The notes: generated from the letters alone by a model not told the origin. Counted from the stretch's first letter, positions 1-9,321 are shown. The stretch: 64,000 nucleotides of DNA from Paenalcaligenes sp050487225 (GCF_050487225.1 NZ_JBKQGY010000001.1:186001-250000), one strand, 5' to 3'. Numbers and translations: made by a program.

Positions 1-1625
1 AAGTGGTGACACGTCGTACGGTGTTCCAACTGCGTAAAGCACGCGAACGCGGTCATATTCTGGAAGGTTTGGCGGTTGCTCTGGCGAATATCGATGAGTT
101 CATTCGTATTATTCGTGCAGCGCCTACACCGCCAGTGGCTCGTGAAGAGTTGATGTCTCGCACATGGGATGCCACCTTGGTACGCGACATGTTGTCACGT
201 GCAGATGACAGTGGTGTGCCTGGTGGGCGTGCAGCGTACCGCCCAGATAACCTGTCTGCTCGCTTTGGCTTGCTAGATGATGGTCAGTATCGTTTGAGTG
301 AAGTGCAGGCCCAGGAAATCCTGAACATGCGCTTGCAACGTTTGACTGGTCTGGAACAAGACAAGATCGTCGATGAATACCGCGAGATCATGGCGCGTAT
401 TGCTGACTTGCTGGATATCTTGTCCCGTCCTGAACGTGTGACTGAAATCATTTCCAATGAGCTGTTGCAGCTTAAAGAAGAATTCTCCCGTACCGATAAA
501 GATGCACGTCGCTCTGAAATCGAACACAACGCTACCGAGCTAGACACCGAAGACTTGATCACACCAATGGATATGGTGGTGACCTTGTCGCATGCGGGCT
601 ATGTGAAGAGTCAGCCGCTGTCCGAGTACCGTGCGCAGCGTCGTGGTGGTCGAGGCAAGGTTGCAACGACTATGCGCGAAGACGACTGGGTAGATCAGTT
701 GTTCGTGGCCAATACGCACGACGTACTGCTGTGCTTCTCGGATCACGGGCGTTTGTACTGGCTGAAAGTATGGGAAGTGCCACAGGGGTCTCGTAACTCC
801 AGAGGCCGTCCAATCGTGAACATGTTCCCGTTGGTGGACGACGAGAAAATCACCGCCGTATTGTCCATTAAAGAGTTCAGTGATGATCAGTTTGTCTTCA
901 TGGCTACCTCCAGAGGTACAGTGAAGAAAACACCGTTGTCGCATTTCTCCAATCCACGTAAAGCCGGCATTATTGCGGTTGATCTGGACGAGGGCGACTT
1001 CCTGATCGGCGCTCAGCTTACTGATGGTAAACACGATGTAATGCTGTTCTCGGATGCCGGTAAAGCGGTACGTTTTGACGAGGGCGATGTGCGACCTATG
1101 GGCCGTACAGCACGCGGTGTGCGCGGTATGCGTCTAGAAGACGGTCAGAACGTAATTTCCTTACTGGTGGCTGATCCTGAGGGTGCTGAGCCGCAAGAAG
1201 GCGAAGCAGCGGAACGCGTATCGGTACTGACAGCTACGGCTAATGGTTACGGTAAACGTACTGCGCTGGAAGAATACACACGTCACGGTCGTGGCACTAA
1301 AGGCATGATTGCCATCCAATGTTCTGCCCGTAATGGTGACTTGGTTGGTGCTGTGCTGGTGAACGAAAGTGACGAGTTGATGCTGATCACCAACTCTGGT
1401 GTGGTGGTTCGTACACGAGTAGATGAGATTCGTGAAATGGGCCGTTCTACTCAGGGCGTCACATTGATTAGCGTTGACGAAGAGAGCAAGTTGTCAGGCG
1501 TCTACCGTATTCTGGAAACAGATGACGTAGAGGTTGATGAAGAAAGTGACGAAACGGTTGATGCTGCAGGATCAACCGACGCAGGGGATACCTCGTCTTT
1601 AGCTGCTGATGAAGGGAATGAATAG
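1..1625 (+). CDS. gyrA: DNA gyrase subunit A, C-terminal part (5' end outside window)
   Basis: This is the carboxy half of GyrA, the subunit that breaks and rejoins DNA during negative supercoiling. The reading frame is already open at the left edge, so the catalytic tyrosine region lies outside. Within the visible 540 residues, the end of the coiled-coil/tower region is followed by the six-bladed beta-pinwheel DNA-wrapping domain, which begins with the GyrA box QRRGGRG at about residues 212-218 of the visible part. The GyrA box separates gyrase from topoisomerase IV ParC, so the call is firm. The protein ends in a long acidic tail rich in D, E, S and T, common in GyrA. Nine bases separate the stop from serC, so the two are probably cotranscribed. 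Confidence 0.97.
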   Translation, partial: VVTRRTVFQLRKARERGHILEGLAVALANIDEFIRIIRAAPTPPVAREELMSRTWDATLVRDMLSRADDSGVPGGRAAYRPDNLSARFGLLDDGQYRLSEVQAQEILNMRLQRLTGLEQDKIVDEYREIMARIADLLDILSRPERVTEIISNELLQLKEEFSRTDKDARRSEIEHNATELDTEDLITPMDMVVTLSHAGYVKSQPLSEYRAQRRGGRGKVATTMREDDWVDQLFVANTHDVLLCFSDHGRLYWLKVWEVPQGSRNSRGRPIVNMFPLVDDEKITAVLSIKEFSDDQFVFMATSRGTVKKTPLSHFSNPRKAGIIAVDLDEGDFLIGAQLTDGKHDVMLFSDAGKAVRFDEGDVRPMGRTARGVRGMRLEDGQNVISLLVADPEGAEPQEGEAAERVSVLTATANGYGKRTALEEYTRHGRGTKGMIAIQCSARNGDLVGAVLVNESDELMLITNSGVVVRTRVDEIREMGRSTQGVTLISVDEESKLSGVYRILETDDVEVDEESDETVDAAGSTDAGDTSSLAADEGNE

Positions 1626-1634
1626 AGAGAGTCA

Positions 1635-2747
1635 ATGATGCGTCCGTGGAATTTTTCAGCGGGTCCTTCCGTCTTGCCGATGGAAGTACTAGAACGTGCA
1701 GCAGCAGAAATGCTGGATTGGCAGGGCAGTGGCATGTCCGTTATGGAGATGAGCCACCGCGGTAAAGAGTTTATGCAAATTCTGCAAGAAGCCGAGGCGG
1801 ATTTGCGTGATTTGCTGCATGTGCCCGAGGACTACGCCGTCCTGTTTACGCAGGGTGGCGCACAGGCCCAAAATGCCATCGTTCCTATGAACTTGTTAGG
1901 GCTGAAACCCGGACGCAAAGCGGACTATATAGTCTCTGGTAACTGGTCATCTAAGGCGCAGCAAGATGCGACGCAGTTTGGTCACATTAACGTGGCGGCT
2001 AGCTCGGCTGCGGCAGCCAAAATTGATGGCCGTGAGTACAAACCTTTTGCGTGGTTCCCTGCTGTGGATTCCTGGCATTTGCAGTCTGATGCCTCGTATA
2101 TCCACGTTTGCAGTAACGAGACTATTGGTGGGGTAGAACACAACGAATGGCCACGCTTTGACGTGCCGTTGGTGGTGGATGCCTCGTCTAACTTGTTGTC
2201 GCGTCCATTTAACTTCGACAGCATCGATATGTTGTACGCTGGTGCACAGAAAAACGCTGGCCCAGCAGGTTTAACATTGGTCGTAATTCGTAAAGAACTG
2301 CTGGGTGCTGCTGATAAGATTTGCCCTCACGTATTCAACTACGAGTTATTGGCCGCTAATCAGTCCATGGTGAATACACCTGCAACCTATTCCATTTACA
2401 TTGCTGGTTTGGTCTACAAATGGCTGAAACAACAAGGTGGTGTAGAAAGCATTGAAAAAGCCAATATCGTTAAAGCAGAAACTTTGTACGGTTACTTGGA
2501 TCAGTCATCGTTCTATGTGAATGGTGTGCAGAATTGCGATCGCTCACGTATGAATGTGCCGTTCCAGTTGCACGATGCGGCATTGGATTCTGTGTTCTTG
2601 GCTGAGGCTGACAAGCAAGGTTTGTTGCAGTTGAAAGGGCACAAGAGTGTGGGTGGTATGCGTGCTTCCATTTACAACGCTATGCCTTTAGCAGGTGTGC
2701 AAGCATTGGTAGCCTTCATGAAGGAGTTCGAGCAGCGTCATGGCTAA
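1635..2747 (+). CDS. serC: Phosphoserine aminotransferase
   Basis: SerC converts 3-phosphohydroxypyruvate and glutamate to phosphoserine (serine pathway) and also makes the 4-phosphohydroxythreonine precursor of pyridoxal phosphate. It is a cytosolic PLP enzyme. The protein opens with NFSAGPSVLP, the SerC N-terminal signature, and has the PLP lysine in AGAQKNAGPAG at about K206. Its 370 residues match the family's usual length of about 360. Two adjacent ATG codons (1635 and 1638) could both serve; an AGAGAGA stretch lies just upstream. The last 8 bases overlap the start of pheA, which suggests translational coupling. The gyrA-serC-pheA-tyrA-aroA order is typical of Burkholderiales. Confidence 0.96.
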   Translation: MMRPWNFSAGPSVLPMEVLERAAAEMLDWQGSGMSVMEMSHRGKEFMQILQEAEADLRDLLHVPEDYAVLFTQGGAQAQNAIVPMNLLGLKPGRKADYIVSGNWSSKAQQDATQFGHINVAASSAAAAKIDGREYKPFAWFPAVDSWHLQSDASYIHVCSNETIGGVEHNEWPRFDVPLVVDASSNLLSRPFNFDSIDMLYAGAQKNAGPAGLTLVVIRKELLGAADKICPHVFNYELLAANQSMVNTPATYSIYIAGLVYKWLKQQGGVESIEKANIVKAETLYGYLDQSSFYVNGVQNCDRSRMNVPFQLHDAALDSVFLAEADKQGLLQLKGHKSVGGMRASIYNAMPLAGVQALVAFMKEFEQRHG

Positions 2748-3825
2748 AACTTTGCAAGAACAGTTAGCGCCGTGGCGTGCCGAAATCGACCGCATTGATG
2801 AAAGTATCCTGGCACTGCTCAATGAGCGTGCTCAGGCTGCTTTAGCAGTGGGTAAGGTAAAGCAGAACTACGACGCTGAAGACGCTATTTTGAAGCCTGA
2901 GCGCGAAGCCATGATTGTGCGTCGCCTGCAAGGGGTGAATAAAGGGCCGTTTACAGCAGAATCCGTACAAGCGGTGTGGGGGCAGATTATTTCTGCCTGC
3001 CGTGGTTTGGAGAGTGTGCTGCGTGTGGCCTGTCTAGGCCCACAAGGTTCTTTTTCTGAGCAAGCGGGTTACGAACATTTTGGGCATTTCATCAGCAACG
3101 TGTATTGCGACAGCTTTGATGAGGTGTTCCGTTCGGTAGAAGCAGGGCAGGCCGATGTGGGTATTGTGCCCGTGGAAAACTCCACAGAAGGCGCGGTAAA
3201 CCGTACTTTGGATTTGCTGTTGAACTCCCCGCTGAAAGTGTTGGGTGAGCATTCAGTCAATATTCACCACAACTTGCTGACTAAAAGCGGCAATCTGGAG
3301 GGTGTGACCAAAGTGATGGCCCACCCGCAGGCCTTGGCGCAATGTCAGTCATGGTTGATGCGTAATCATCCTGAGCTTAGCCGTGAGCCAGCTTCTAGTA
3401 ATGCTGAAGCAGCGCGTTTGGCCTCTGAGCACGATGATGTAGCCGCTATTGCCAGCATTTCTGCAGCGATGGTGTGGGGGCTGTCCGTGGTTGCCAAAGG
3501 CATACAGGATGACCCACATAACCGTACCCGCTTCCTGACTATTGGCAACATAGAGCCTTTGGCTAGCGGTAGAGACAAAACTAGCATTATTTTAGCTGTG
3601 CCTAATAAATCAGGTGCGGTCTACGATATGCTGTCACCGTTGGCTAAGCATGGTGTTTCCATGACTAGATTTGAGTCGCGTCCTGCGCGTACAGGTCAGT
3701 GGGAATACTATTTCTATGTGGATCTGCAAGGCCATAAAGATGAGCCGGCTATGCAGCAAGCATTGGCTGAGCTGAAGCAAACCGTGGCTTTCTTCAAAAT
3801 ATTGGGTTCTTACCCAGCACAATAA
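2740..3825 (+). CDS. pheA: Bifunctional chorismate mutase / prephenate dehydratase
   Basis: The P-protein turns chorismate into prephenate and then phenylpyruvate, the committed steps to phenylalanine. Domains in order: AroQ-type chorismate mutase (about 1-90, with IDRIDESILALLNERAQ), prephenate dehydratase (about 95-270, with NSTEGAV at 147-153 and HNRTRF near 260-265) and a C-terminal ACT domain (about 282-358) carrying ESRP at 312-315, the phenylalanine-sensing motif known from this family. The length of 361 is usual. The start lies inside the end of serC (8-bp overlap). No leader peptide or attenuator is visible, so control is probably feedback inhibition through the ACT domain. Confidence 0.96.
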   Translation: MAKTLQEQLAPWRAEIDRIDESILALLNERAQAALAVGKVKQNYDAEDAILKPEREAMIVRRLQGVNKGPFTAESVQAVWGQIISACRGLESVLRVACLGPQGSFSEQAGYEHFGHFISNVYCDSFDEVFRSVEAGQADVGIVPVENSTEGAVNRTLDLLLNSPLKVLGEHSVNIHHNLLTKSGNLEGVTKVMAHPQALAQCQSWLMRNHPELSREPASSNAEAARLASEHDDVAAIASISAAMVWGLSVVAKGIQDDPHNRTRFLTIGNIEPLASGRDKTSIILAVPNKSGAVYDMLSPLAKHGVSMTRFESRPARTGQWEYYFYVDLQGHKDEPAMQQALAELKQTVAFFKILGSYPAQ

Positions 3826-3836
3826 CGAGAGCGGGT

Positions 3837-4739
3837 ATGGAGAAAGGGGAGGCGACAGTTGGCTGTATAGCGCAACTCAGCACGCTGGCGATTGTGGGGC
3901 CTGGCTTAATAGGTGGCTCCGTCGCCGCAGCGTTGCGCAAACAGTACCCTACTGTGCGTATTCTAGGTACGGGTCGCAACCCTCAAAGTGTGCAGGTAGC
4001 TAAAGAGCTAGGCCTTGTAGACGAAGTGGTAAGCCTTGAAGAATGCGCGCAGCAAGCCGATATGATCTTGCTGACCATGCCGGTAGGTGCGACAGAGTCG
4101 GTGCTACGTGCACTAGAGCCGCACCTACAACCCCATACCGTTGTCACGGATGCGGGCAGTACAAAAATGAATGTGGTGCAGGCTGCACGCCAAGCACTGG
4201 GCGATAAAATTGCGCAGTTTGTACCTGGGCACCCCATTGCGGGGGCAGAGAAGGTGGGGCCGCAAGCGGCGACAGCTGAGCTTTATCAGGGCCGTAATGT
4301 CATTTTGACTCCTTTGGATGAAAACCCTGAGTCGTTTCGCAATACTGTGGTCGCGCTCTGGAAGGCGTGCGGTGCACGAGTTCTGTTGATGTTGCCTGAT
4401 GTGCACGACAGGGTATTGGCATCGGTGAGCCATGTTCCCCATTTTTTATCATCCGTATTTATGTGGCAGGTGGCGATGGCGCCTGACGCTGACTCACGCT
4501 TTGCAGTAGCGGGCAGTGGTTTTAGGGATTTCACCCGTATTGCTGCTGGCTCATCTGAGGTGTGGCGAGATATTTTCTTAGCCAACCGCGAAGCCGTATT
4601 ACAAGAATTGGAAGAGGTGCAGCAGGCGTTTGCTCAAGCCGAGCAAGCGTTGCGCAATGAGGATGGGGCTGCTCTAGAGGACTTCCTCGAGCGTGCCGCG
4701 TTGGCTCGCCGGTTGTGGGCGGGCAGGAGTGGATTATGA
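3837..4739 (+). CDS. tyrA: Prephenate (or arogenate) dehydrogenase, TyrA family
   Basis: This NAD(P)-dependent enzyme oxidatively decarboxylates prephenate or arogenate on the way to tyrosine. The nucleotide-binding motif IVGPGLIGGS lies at about residues 19-28, followed by the Rossmann fold and the helical TyrA dimerisation domain (for example GHPIAGAEKVGPQAA and ALVHDRVLASVSHVPHF-like segments). It has 300 residues with no fused chorismate mutase or ACT domain, as expected for the short betaproteobacterial form. The ATG at 3837 follows pheA by 11 bases. The first dozen residues are not conserved in type, so the start could be slightly wrong. Its stop overlaps the aroA start as ATGA. Whether prephenate or arogenate is preferred cannot be read here. 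Confidence 0.93.
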   Translation: MEKGEATVGCIAQLSTLAIVGPGLIGGSVAAALRKQYPTVRILGTGRNPQSVQVAKELGLVDEVVSLEECAQQADMILLTMPVGATESVLRALEPHLQPHTVVTDAGSTKMNVVQAARQALGDKIAQFVPGHPIAGAEKVGPQAATAELYQGRNVILTPLDENPESFRNTVVALWKACGARVLLMLPDVHDRVLASVSHVPHFLSSVFMWQVAMAPDADSRFAVAGSGFRDFTRIAAGSSEVWRDIFLANREAVLQELEEVQQAFAQAEQALRNEDGAALEDFLERAALARRLWAGRSGL

Positions 4740-6055
4740 GTAGAACAGAAAATCTGGTCTTGACGCCGGTGAAGCAGGCGCAAGGTACAGTGACATTGCC
4801 CGGGTCAAAAAGTATTTCGAATCGTGCGTTATTGCTGGCTGCGTTGGCAGAAGGCGAAACTCGCTTATTCGGTTTGCTGGAATCTGATGACACCAAAGTA
4901 ATGAAAGCAGCGTTGCGCCAGATGGGTGTGAGCGTAGAAGAGTCTGGCAATGCATTAGTGGTGCATGGGCAAATGCCTTTTACGCACCTCAAGGGGGATT
5001 TCTTCTTGGGTAATGCCGGTACGGCTTTTAGGTCTCTCACAGCGGCGTTGGCGTTCATGGGTGGTGAGTTCACGCTGAGTGGTATTCCTCGTATGCACGA
5101 ACGCCCCATTGGTGATTTGGTAGATGCGTTGCGTAGCGCGGGCGCTGATGTGCGTTATTTGGGTAACGAAGGCTATCCTCCGTTAGCGATAGGTAAAGGG
5201 GCATTACGCGCCGAAAATTGCATACGCGTTAAAGGCAATGTGTCTAGCCAATACCTAACGGCGTTGTTGATGGCAGCACCTTTGTGGACGGCAGAGCATA
5301 AGCAACCGTTACACATAGAAGTAGAAGGCGTGCTGATTTCGCAGCCTTACATTGCCATTACCTTGGCGATGATGCAGGGTTTTGGTGTTTCGGTTCAGCA
5401 CGAAGCATGGCAGCGTTTTACGGTACCAGCCGATGCGTATTATGTGTCACCCGGTGATTTCCAAGTAGAGGGCGATGCATCTTCGGCGTCGTACTTTTTG
5501 GCGCTAGGCGCAATTGGTGGTGGGCCGCTGCGCATTGAGGGTGTGGGCTCGGCTTCTACCCAAGGCGATGTGGACTTCGCTAAGGTTGTACAGGCCATGG
5601 GCGCTGAGGTGCGCTTTGAAGCGCACGCGATGGAAGTGCGTGGTGTGCAAGTAGCAAATGGGCAGCGTTTGAAAGCCTTTGATTTGGATTTCAACGTGAT
5701 CCCCGATGCTGCGATGACTGCTGCGGCACTAGCGATGTTTGCGGATGGTCCGTGTACCTTACGCAATATTGCCTCGTGGCGTGTTAAAGAAACCGATCGT
5801 ATTCATGCCATGCACACTGAATTACATAAGTTAGGTGCGCAGGTAGAGTCGGGCCCGGACTGGTTAACAGTGTGGCCCATCGCAGAAGGGCAATGGCAAT
5901 ACGCCGATATAGAGACTTACGACGATCACCGTATCGCCATGTGTTTCTCATTGGCTGCTTTCTCGCCACTGGGGGTGAATATTCTCGACCCAGACTGCGT
6001 GAGCAAAACTTTCCCCGATTATTTTTCTGTTTTTAACCGTTTGGTGAGCGCGTGA
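4736..6055 (+). CDS. aroA: 3-phosphoshikimate 1-carboxyvinyltransferase (EPSP synthase)
   Basis: AroA condenses shikimate-3-phosphate with phosphoenolpyruvate, the sixth step of the shikimate pathway. Signatures seen are LPGSKSISNRALLL at about 21-34, the LGNAGTAFRSLTAALA active-site loop, RPIGDLVDALR, and RVKETDRIHAM near the C-terminus. I chose the ATG at 4736 rather than the GTG at 4715 because AGGAG at 4725-4729 is ideally spaced from it and the ATG forms a 4-bp ATGA overlap with the tyrA stop. This gives 439 residues, close to the family norm. The GTGA overlap with cmk at the other end continues the coupled operon. Confidence 0.96.
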   Translation: MSRTENLVLTPVKQAQGTVTLPGSKSISNRALLLAALAEGETRLFGLLESDDTKVMKAALRQMGVSVEESGNALVVHGQMPFTHLKGDFFLGNAGTAFRSLTAALAFMGGEFTLSGIPRMHERPIGDLVDALRSAGADVRYLGNEGYPPLAIGKGALRAENCIRVKGNVSSQYLTALLMAAPLWTAEHKQPLHIEVEGVLISQPYIAITLAMMQGFGVSVQHEAWQRFTVPADAYYVSPGDFQVEGDASSASYFLALGAIGGGPLRIEGVGSASTQGDVDFAKVVQAMGAEVRFEAHAMEVRGVQVANGQRLKAFDLDFNVIPDAAMTAAALAMFADGPCTLRNIASWRVKETDRIHAMHTELHKLGAQVESGPDWLTVWPIAEGQWQYADIETYDDHRIAMCFSLAAFSPLGVNILDPDCVSKTFPDYFSVFNRLVSA

Positions 6056-6708
6056 GTGGTGTACCTGTAATTACGATTGATGGCCCTACCGCCTCAGGCA
6101 AAGGAACTATCACCAGCCAAGTGGCACAAGCGTTAGGTTGGCATGTGCTGGATAGCGGTGCGTTGTATAGACTCACGGCATTATCGGCACTGCAAAAAAA
6201 TGTGTCGTTGGATGATGAAGCGGCTGTGGCTGATGTGGCCAAGCATCTGGATGTGAGCTTTGGTGAGCAGGGTGCGGTGTTAGAAGGCCACAACGTGGCT
6301 GATGCTATACGTGCCGAAAAGGTGGGTAATGCCGCTTCTAAAATTGCAGCGTATCCGCAATTGCGAGAAGCATTGCTGCAGCGTCAGCGCAGCTTTAGAG
6401 TGATGCCAGGGCTGGTCGCAGATGGTCGCGATATGGGCACCGTGGTTTTCACTGACGCACCCTTAAAGATTTTTCTTGTGGCGGATGTTCGAATTAGAGC
6501 CGAGAGGCGCTACAAACAGTTGATGGAAAAAGGAATTTCTGCTAGTCTTACGAGTCTTTTGGAAGATTTGCAGGCACGCGATTTGCGGGATACCACCCGA
6601 GCGAGTGCTCCGCTAGTTGCTGCGGCAGATGCTGTAACCATTGATTCTTCACACTTAAGTATTGAAGAAACGGTGGCGAAAGTGTTGGCGCTTTGGCAAC
6701 GTTCCTGA
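6052..6708 (+). CDS. cmk: Cytidylate kinase
   Basis: Cmk phosphorylates CMP and dCMP with ATP, recycling nucleotides from RNA turnover and lipid synthesis. The P-loop GPTASGKGT is at about residues 10-18, and the DGRDMGTVVF and RAERRYKQL segments are typical of the bacterial enzyme. Its 218 residues are the usual length. The start is a GTG overlapping the aroA TGA by 4 bases. The aroA-cmk-rpsA order is very widely conserved in proteobacteria and supports all three calls. Confidence 0.96.
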   Translation: MSGVPVITIDGPTASGKGTITSQVAQALGWHVLDSGALYRLTALSALQKNVSLDDEAAVADVAKHLDVSFGEQGAVLEGHNVADAIRAEKVGNAASKIAAYPQLREALLQRQRSFRVMPGLVADGRDMGTVVFTDAPLKIFLVADVRIRAERRYKQLMEKGISASLTSLLEDLQARDLRDTTRASAPLVAAADAVTIDSSHLSIEETVAKVLALWQRS

Positions 6709-6747
6709 TTGGTGCTGGCTGCTAGTAACGTCAGCGTTTTACAACTC

Positions 6748-6767
6748 CACCGGAAATGGTTCCGGTG
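6748..6767 (+). promoter_or_regulatory. Perfect hairpin in the cmk-rpsA spacer (rpsA leader)
   Basis: CACCGGAA and TTCCGGTG form an 8-bp perfect stem with a 4-base ATGG loop in the 100-base gap before rpsA. No run of T follows directly, so it is a poor intrinsic terminator. It may be part of the S1 messenger leader, where S1 is known in enterobacteria to repress its own translation through structured leader RNA; the link here is inference. Confidence 0.45.
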
Positions 6768-6808
6768 TGTTTATTTAGAAGCCAGCAATGGCTGATATGG
6801 GATTGTTA

Positions 6809-8524
6809 ATGTCCTCAACTACTACCGATATTCTTGGCGGCGAAAGCTTTGCCGACCTGTTTGCAGAAAGCGTAAAAAGCCAAGACCTGAAAGCTGGCGA
6901 AGTTATTTCTGCTGAAGTTCTGCGTATCGACCACAACTACGTGTTGGTTAACGCTGGCCTGAAATCTGAATCTCTGATTCCTCTGGAAGAGTTCCTGAAC
7001 GATCAGGGCGAACTGGAAGTTGAACCAGGCGATTTCGTTTCTGTTGCTATCGATTCCTTTGAAAACGGCTACGGCGACACAATTCTGTCCCGCGACCGCG
7101 CTAAACGCCTGTCCGCATGGCTGGCTTTGGAACAAGCTTTGGAATCCGGCGAACTGGTAAACGGTACGGTAACTGGCAAGGTCAAGGGTGGTATGACAGT
7201 AATGACCAACGGTATCCGTGCTTTCTTGCCCGGTTCTTTGGTTGATCTGCGTCCAGTAAAAGACACCACTCCTTACGAAGGCAAAACCTTCGAATTCAAA
7301 GTGATCAAGCTGGATCGTAAACGCAACAACGTTGTGTTGTCTCGTCGTGCAGTGCTGGAAGCAAGCATGGGCGAAGAGCGTCAAAAACTGCTGGAAACCC
7401 TGACCGAAGGCGTAGTGGTCAAGGGTATCGTGAAGAACATCACCGATTACGGTGCGTTCGTGGATCTGGGCGGTATCGACGGTCTGTTGCACATCACAGA
7501 TATGGCATGGCGCCGTGTTCGTCACCCATCCGAAGTTCTGCAGGTTGGTGAAGAAATCGAAGCTAAAGTGCTGAAATTTGACCAAGAGCGCAGCCGCGTT
7601 TCCTTGGGCGTTAAACAGCTGGGCGAAGATCCTTGGATCGGTCTGGCACGTCGCTACCCACAAGGTACACGTCTGTTCGGTAAAGTAACTAACTTGACCG
7701 ACTACGGTGCATTCGTTGAAGTAGAAGACGGTATCGAAGGTCTGGTACACGTATCCGAAATGGATTGGACCAACAAAAACGTTGATCCTCGCAAAGTGGT
7801 TACACTGGGCGACGAAGTTGAAGTTATGGTTCTGGATATCGACGAAGACCGCCGTCGTATCTCTTTGGGTATGAAACAGTGCCGTCCTAACCCATGGGAA
7901 GAGTTCGCAGTGAACTTCAAACGTGGCGATAAAGTACGTGGCGCAATCAAATCCATCACTGACTTCGGCGTGTTCGTTGGTCTGGACGGTGGTATTGATG
8001 GTCTGGTTCACTTGTCCGATCTGTCCTGGACAGACACAGGTGAAGAAGCTGTTCGCAACTTCAAGAAAGGCGAAGAAGTTGACGCCGTTGTGCTGGGTAT
8101 CGACACCGAGAAAGAGCGTATCTCTCTGGGTATCAAACAGTTGGAAGGCGACCCATTCAACAACTACGTTGCTACAAACGATAAAGGCGCTGTAGTAAGC
8201 GGTGTAGTGAAATCCGTAGAAGCCAAAGGCGCTGTGGTTACACTGTCCGTTGACGTTGAAGGTTACCTGCGTGCTTCCGAGCTGGCAGCTGGTCGTGTTG
8301 AAGATGCAACAACCGTGCTGAAAGAAGGCGAGGAAATCGAGGCAATGATCCTGAACGTGGATCGTAAAGCTCGTAGCATCCAATTGTCCGTGAAAGCACG
8401 TGATAACGCTGATACCGCTGACAACATGCAGCGCATTTCCGAAGCTAGCGCTTCTTCGGGGACGACTAACCTGGGTGCTCTGCTGCGTGCCAAACTGGAT
8501 CAGCAGCAGCGCGACGACGGTTAA
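6809..8524 (+). CDS. rpsA: 30S ribosomal protein S1
   Basis: S1 is the large RNA-binding protein of the small subunit that helps place mRNA on the ribosome. Six S1 (OB-fold) repeats are visible; repeats 3-5 are the most alike (KNITDYGAFVDLGG, TNLTDYGAFVEVEDG, KSITDFGVFVGLDGG). I prefer the ATG at 6809, giving 571 residues beginning MSSTTTDILGGESFADLF, because S1 proteins of this group start with a short Ser/Thr segment before GGESFADLFAES. An upstream in-frame ATG at 6788 would add seven residues. Neither has a strong Shine-Dalgarno sequence, as is common for rpsA. The codon choice is that of a highly expressed gene. Confidence 0.97.
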   Translation: MSSTTTDILGGESFADLFAESVKSQDLKAGEVISAEVLRIDHNYVLVNAGLKSESLIPLEEFLNDQGELEVEPGDFVSVAIDSFENGYGDTILSRDRAKRLSAWLALEQALESGELVNGTVTGKVKGGMTVMTNGIRAFLPGSLVDLRPVKDTTPYEGKTFEFKVIKLDRKRNNVVLSRRAVLEASMGEERQKLLETLTEGVVVKGIVKNITDYGAFVDLGGIDGLLHITDMAWRRVRHPSEVLQVGEEIEAKVLKFDQERSRVSLGVKQLGEDPWIGLARRYPQGTRLFGKVTNLTDYGAFVEVEDGIEGLVHVSEMDWTNKNVDPRKVVTLGDEVEVMVLDIDEDRRRISLGMKQCRPNPWEEFAVNFKRGDKVRGAIKSITDFGVFVGLDGGIDGLVHLSDLSWTDTGEEAVRNFKKGEEVDAVVLGIDTEKERISLGIKQLEGDPFNNYVATNDKGAVVSGVVKSVEAKGAVVTLSVDVEGYLRASELAAGRVEDATTVLKEGEEIEAMILNVDRKARSIQLSVKARDNADTADNMQRISEASASSGTTNLGALLRAKLDQQQRDDG

Positions 8525-8529
8525 TCAGC

Positions 8530-8853
8530 GTGACTAAGTCGGAACTGATAACACTGCTGGCCAACCGCTATCCGCAGTTGGCTCAGCGTGATATGGATCT
8601 CGCGGTCAAAACCATGCTAGATGCAATGACCCAAGCCTTGGCGAACGGTCAACGCATCGAAATACGTGGTTTTGGTAGTTTCTCGTTATCTACGCGTTCT
8701 CCTCGTGTAGGACGTAACCCTCGCTCCGGTGAGCAAGTGTTGGTACCTGCTAAGCAGGTTCCTCACTTCAAAGCAGGAAAAGAGTTGCGTGAACGTGTAG
8801 ATGCAGCGTATCTGGAAGAGCTAAAGCGCTCTGAGGCTTCATCAGAAAGCTAA
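8530..8853 (+). CDS. ihfB: Integration host factor subunit beta
   Basis: IHF-beta pairs with IHF-alpha to make a sequence-specific DNA-bending protein used in transcription, replication and recombination. The 107 residues have the HU/IHF fold with the hallmark GFGSFSLSTRSPRVGRNPR arm region at about 47-65. The TKSELI start and the GQRIEIRGFGSF context are beta-type. The start is a GTG five bases after rpsA, the standard rpsA-ihfB arrangement. A strong terminator follows at 8891-8920. Confidence 0.95.
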   Translation: MTKSELITLLANRYPQLAQRDMDLAVKTMLDAMTQALANGQRIEIRGFGSFSLSTRSPRVGRNPRSGEQVLVPAKQVPHFKAGKELRERVDAAYLEELKRSEASSES

Positions 8854-8890
8854 CGAGATAAGCACGGCAAGATCTGCTAGTCCGTCTGAA

Positions 8891-8920
8891 AAAACAGGCC
8901 CTCATCGTAGGGCCTGTTTT
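8891..8920 (+). terminator. Intrinsic terminator after ihfB
   Basis: A 12-bp perfect stem (AAAACAGGCCCT and its complement) with a 6-base loop ends in TTTT. It closes the gyrA-to-ihfB operon. Because both arms end in A/T runs it could work in both directions. Confidence 0.85.
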
Positions 8921-8985
8921 GCGTATGGGCGTAGAAGCGAATTTCAAATTACAATGGTTTCTTGCCAATAAAGTGGAGTCATGAC

Positions 8986-9300
8986 ATGCGCTATCTAGTC
9001 TGGGTATTGCGTCTGCTGGTTTTTGTCATCGTGTTGTTGTTTGCACTTAAAAATACCGAGCCTGTAGATGTGCACTTTTTTGCCAACTATATGATTACGG
9101 ACGTCCCCCTTGTGGTGGTAATGCTGACGGCCTTAATCGTAGGGTTGTTCATCGGTGTACTGTTGATGGTGCTGGCGATACTGCGTAAGCGTCGTGAAGT
9201 AGCCAAGTTAAAACAGGAAATTGTGCGTTTAGAGCGTCAGCAACGTCAGCCTATAGTGGCTGAACGTAATGAAGTTGCTGATGTGGTTACGCCTCTGTAA
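8986..9300 (+). CDS. lapA: LapA-domain inner membrane protein (DUF1049)
   Basis: LapA is a small two-helix inner membrane protein that works with LapB in controlling lipopolysaccharide assembly. Two transmembrane segments are visible at about residues 4-22 and 38-60, followed by a basic/coiled tail (RKRREVAKLKQEIVRLERQQ). The FALKNTEPVDVHFF stretch between the helices is the family signature. I chose the ATG at 8986, eight codons inside the longest frame, because GGAG at 8975-8978 is well placed and LapA proteins start MRYL-like. It gives 104 residues. lapB follows 21 bases later. Confidence 0.9.
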   Translation: MRYLVWVLRLLVFVIVLLFALKNTEPVDVHFFANYMITDVPLVVVMLTALIVGLFIGVLLMVLAILRKRREVAKLKQEIVRLERQQRQPIVAERNEVADVVTPL

Positions 9301-9321
9301 GTAGCATAAGGAGTTGGATGC

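Noticed and set aside
6815..8383. 522-codon open frame on the minus strand opposite rpsA
   Set aside because: It is exactly antisense to the highly expressed rpsA, whose biased codons leave few stops on the opposite strand. The composition (many H, Q, F, T, N) is that of an antisense shadow and there is no ribosome binding site.
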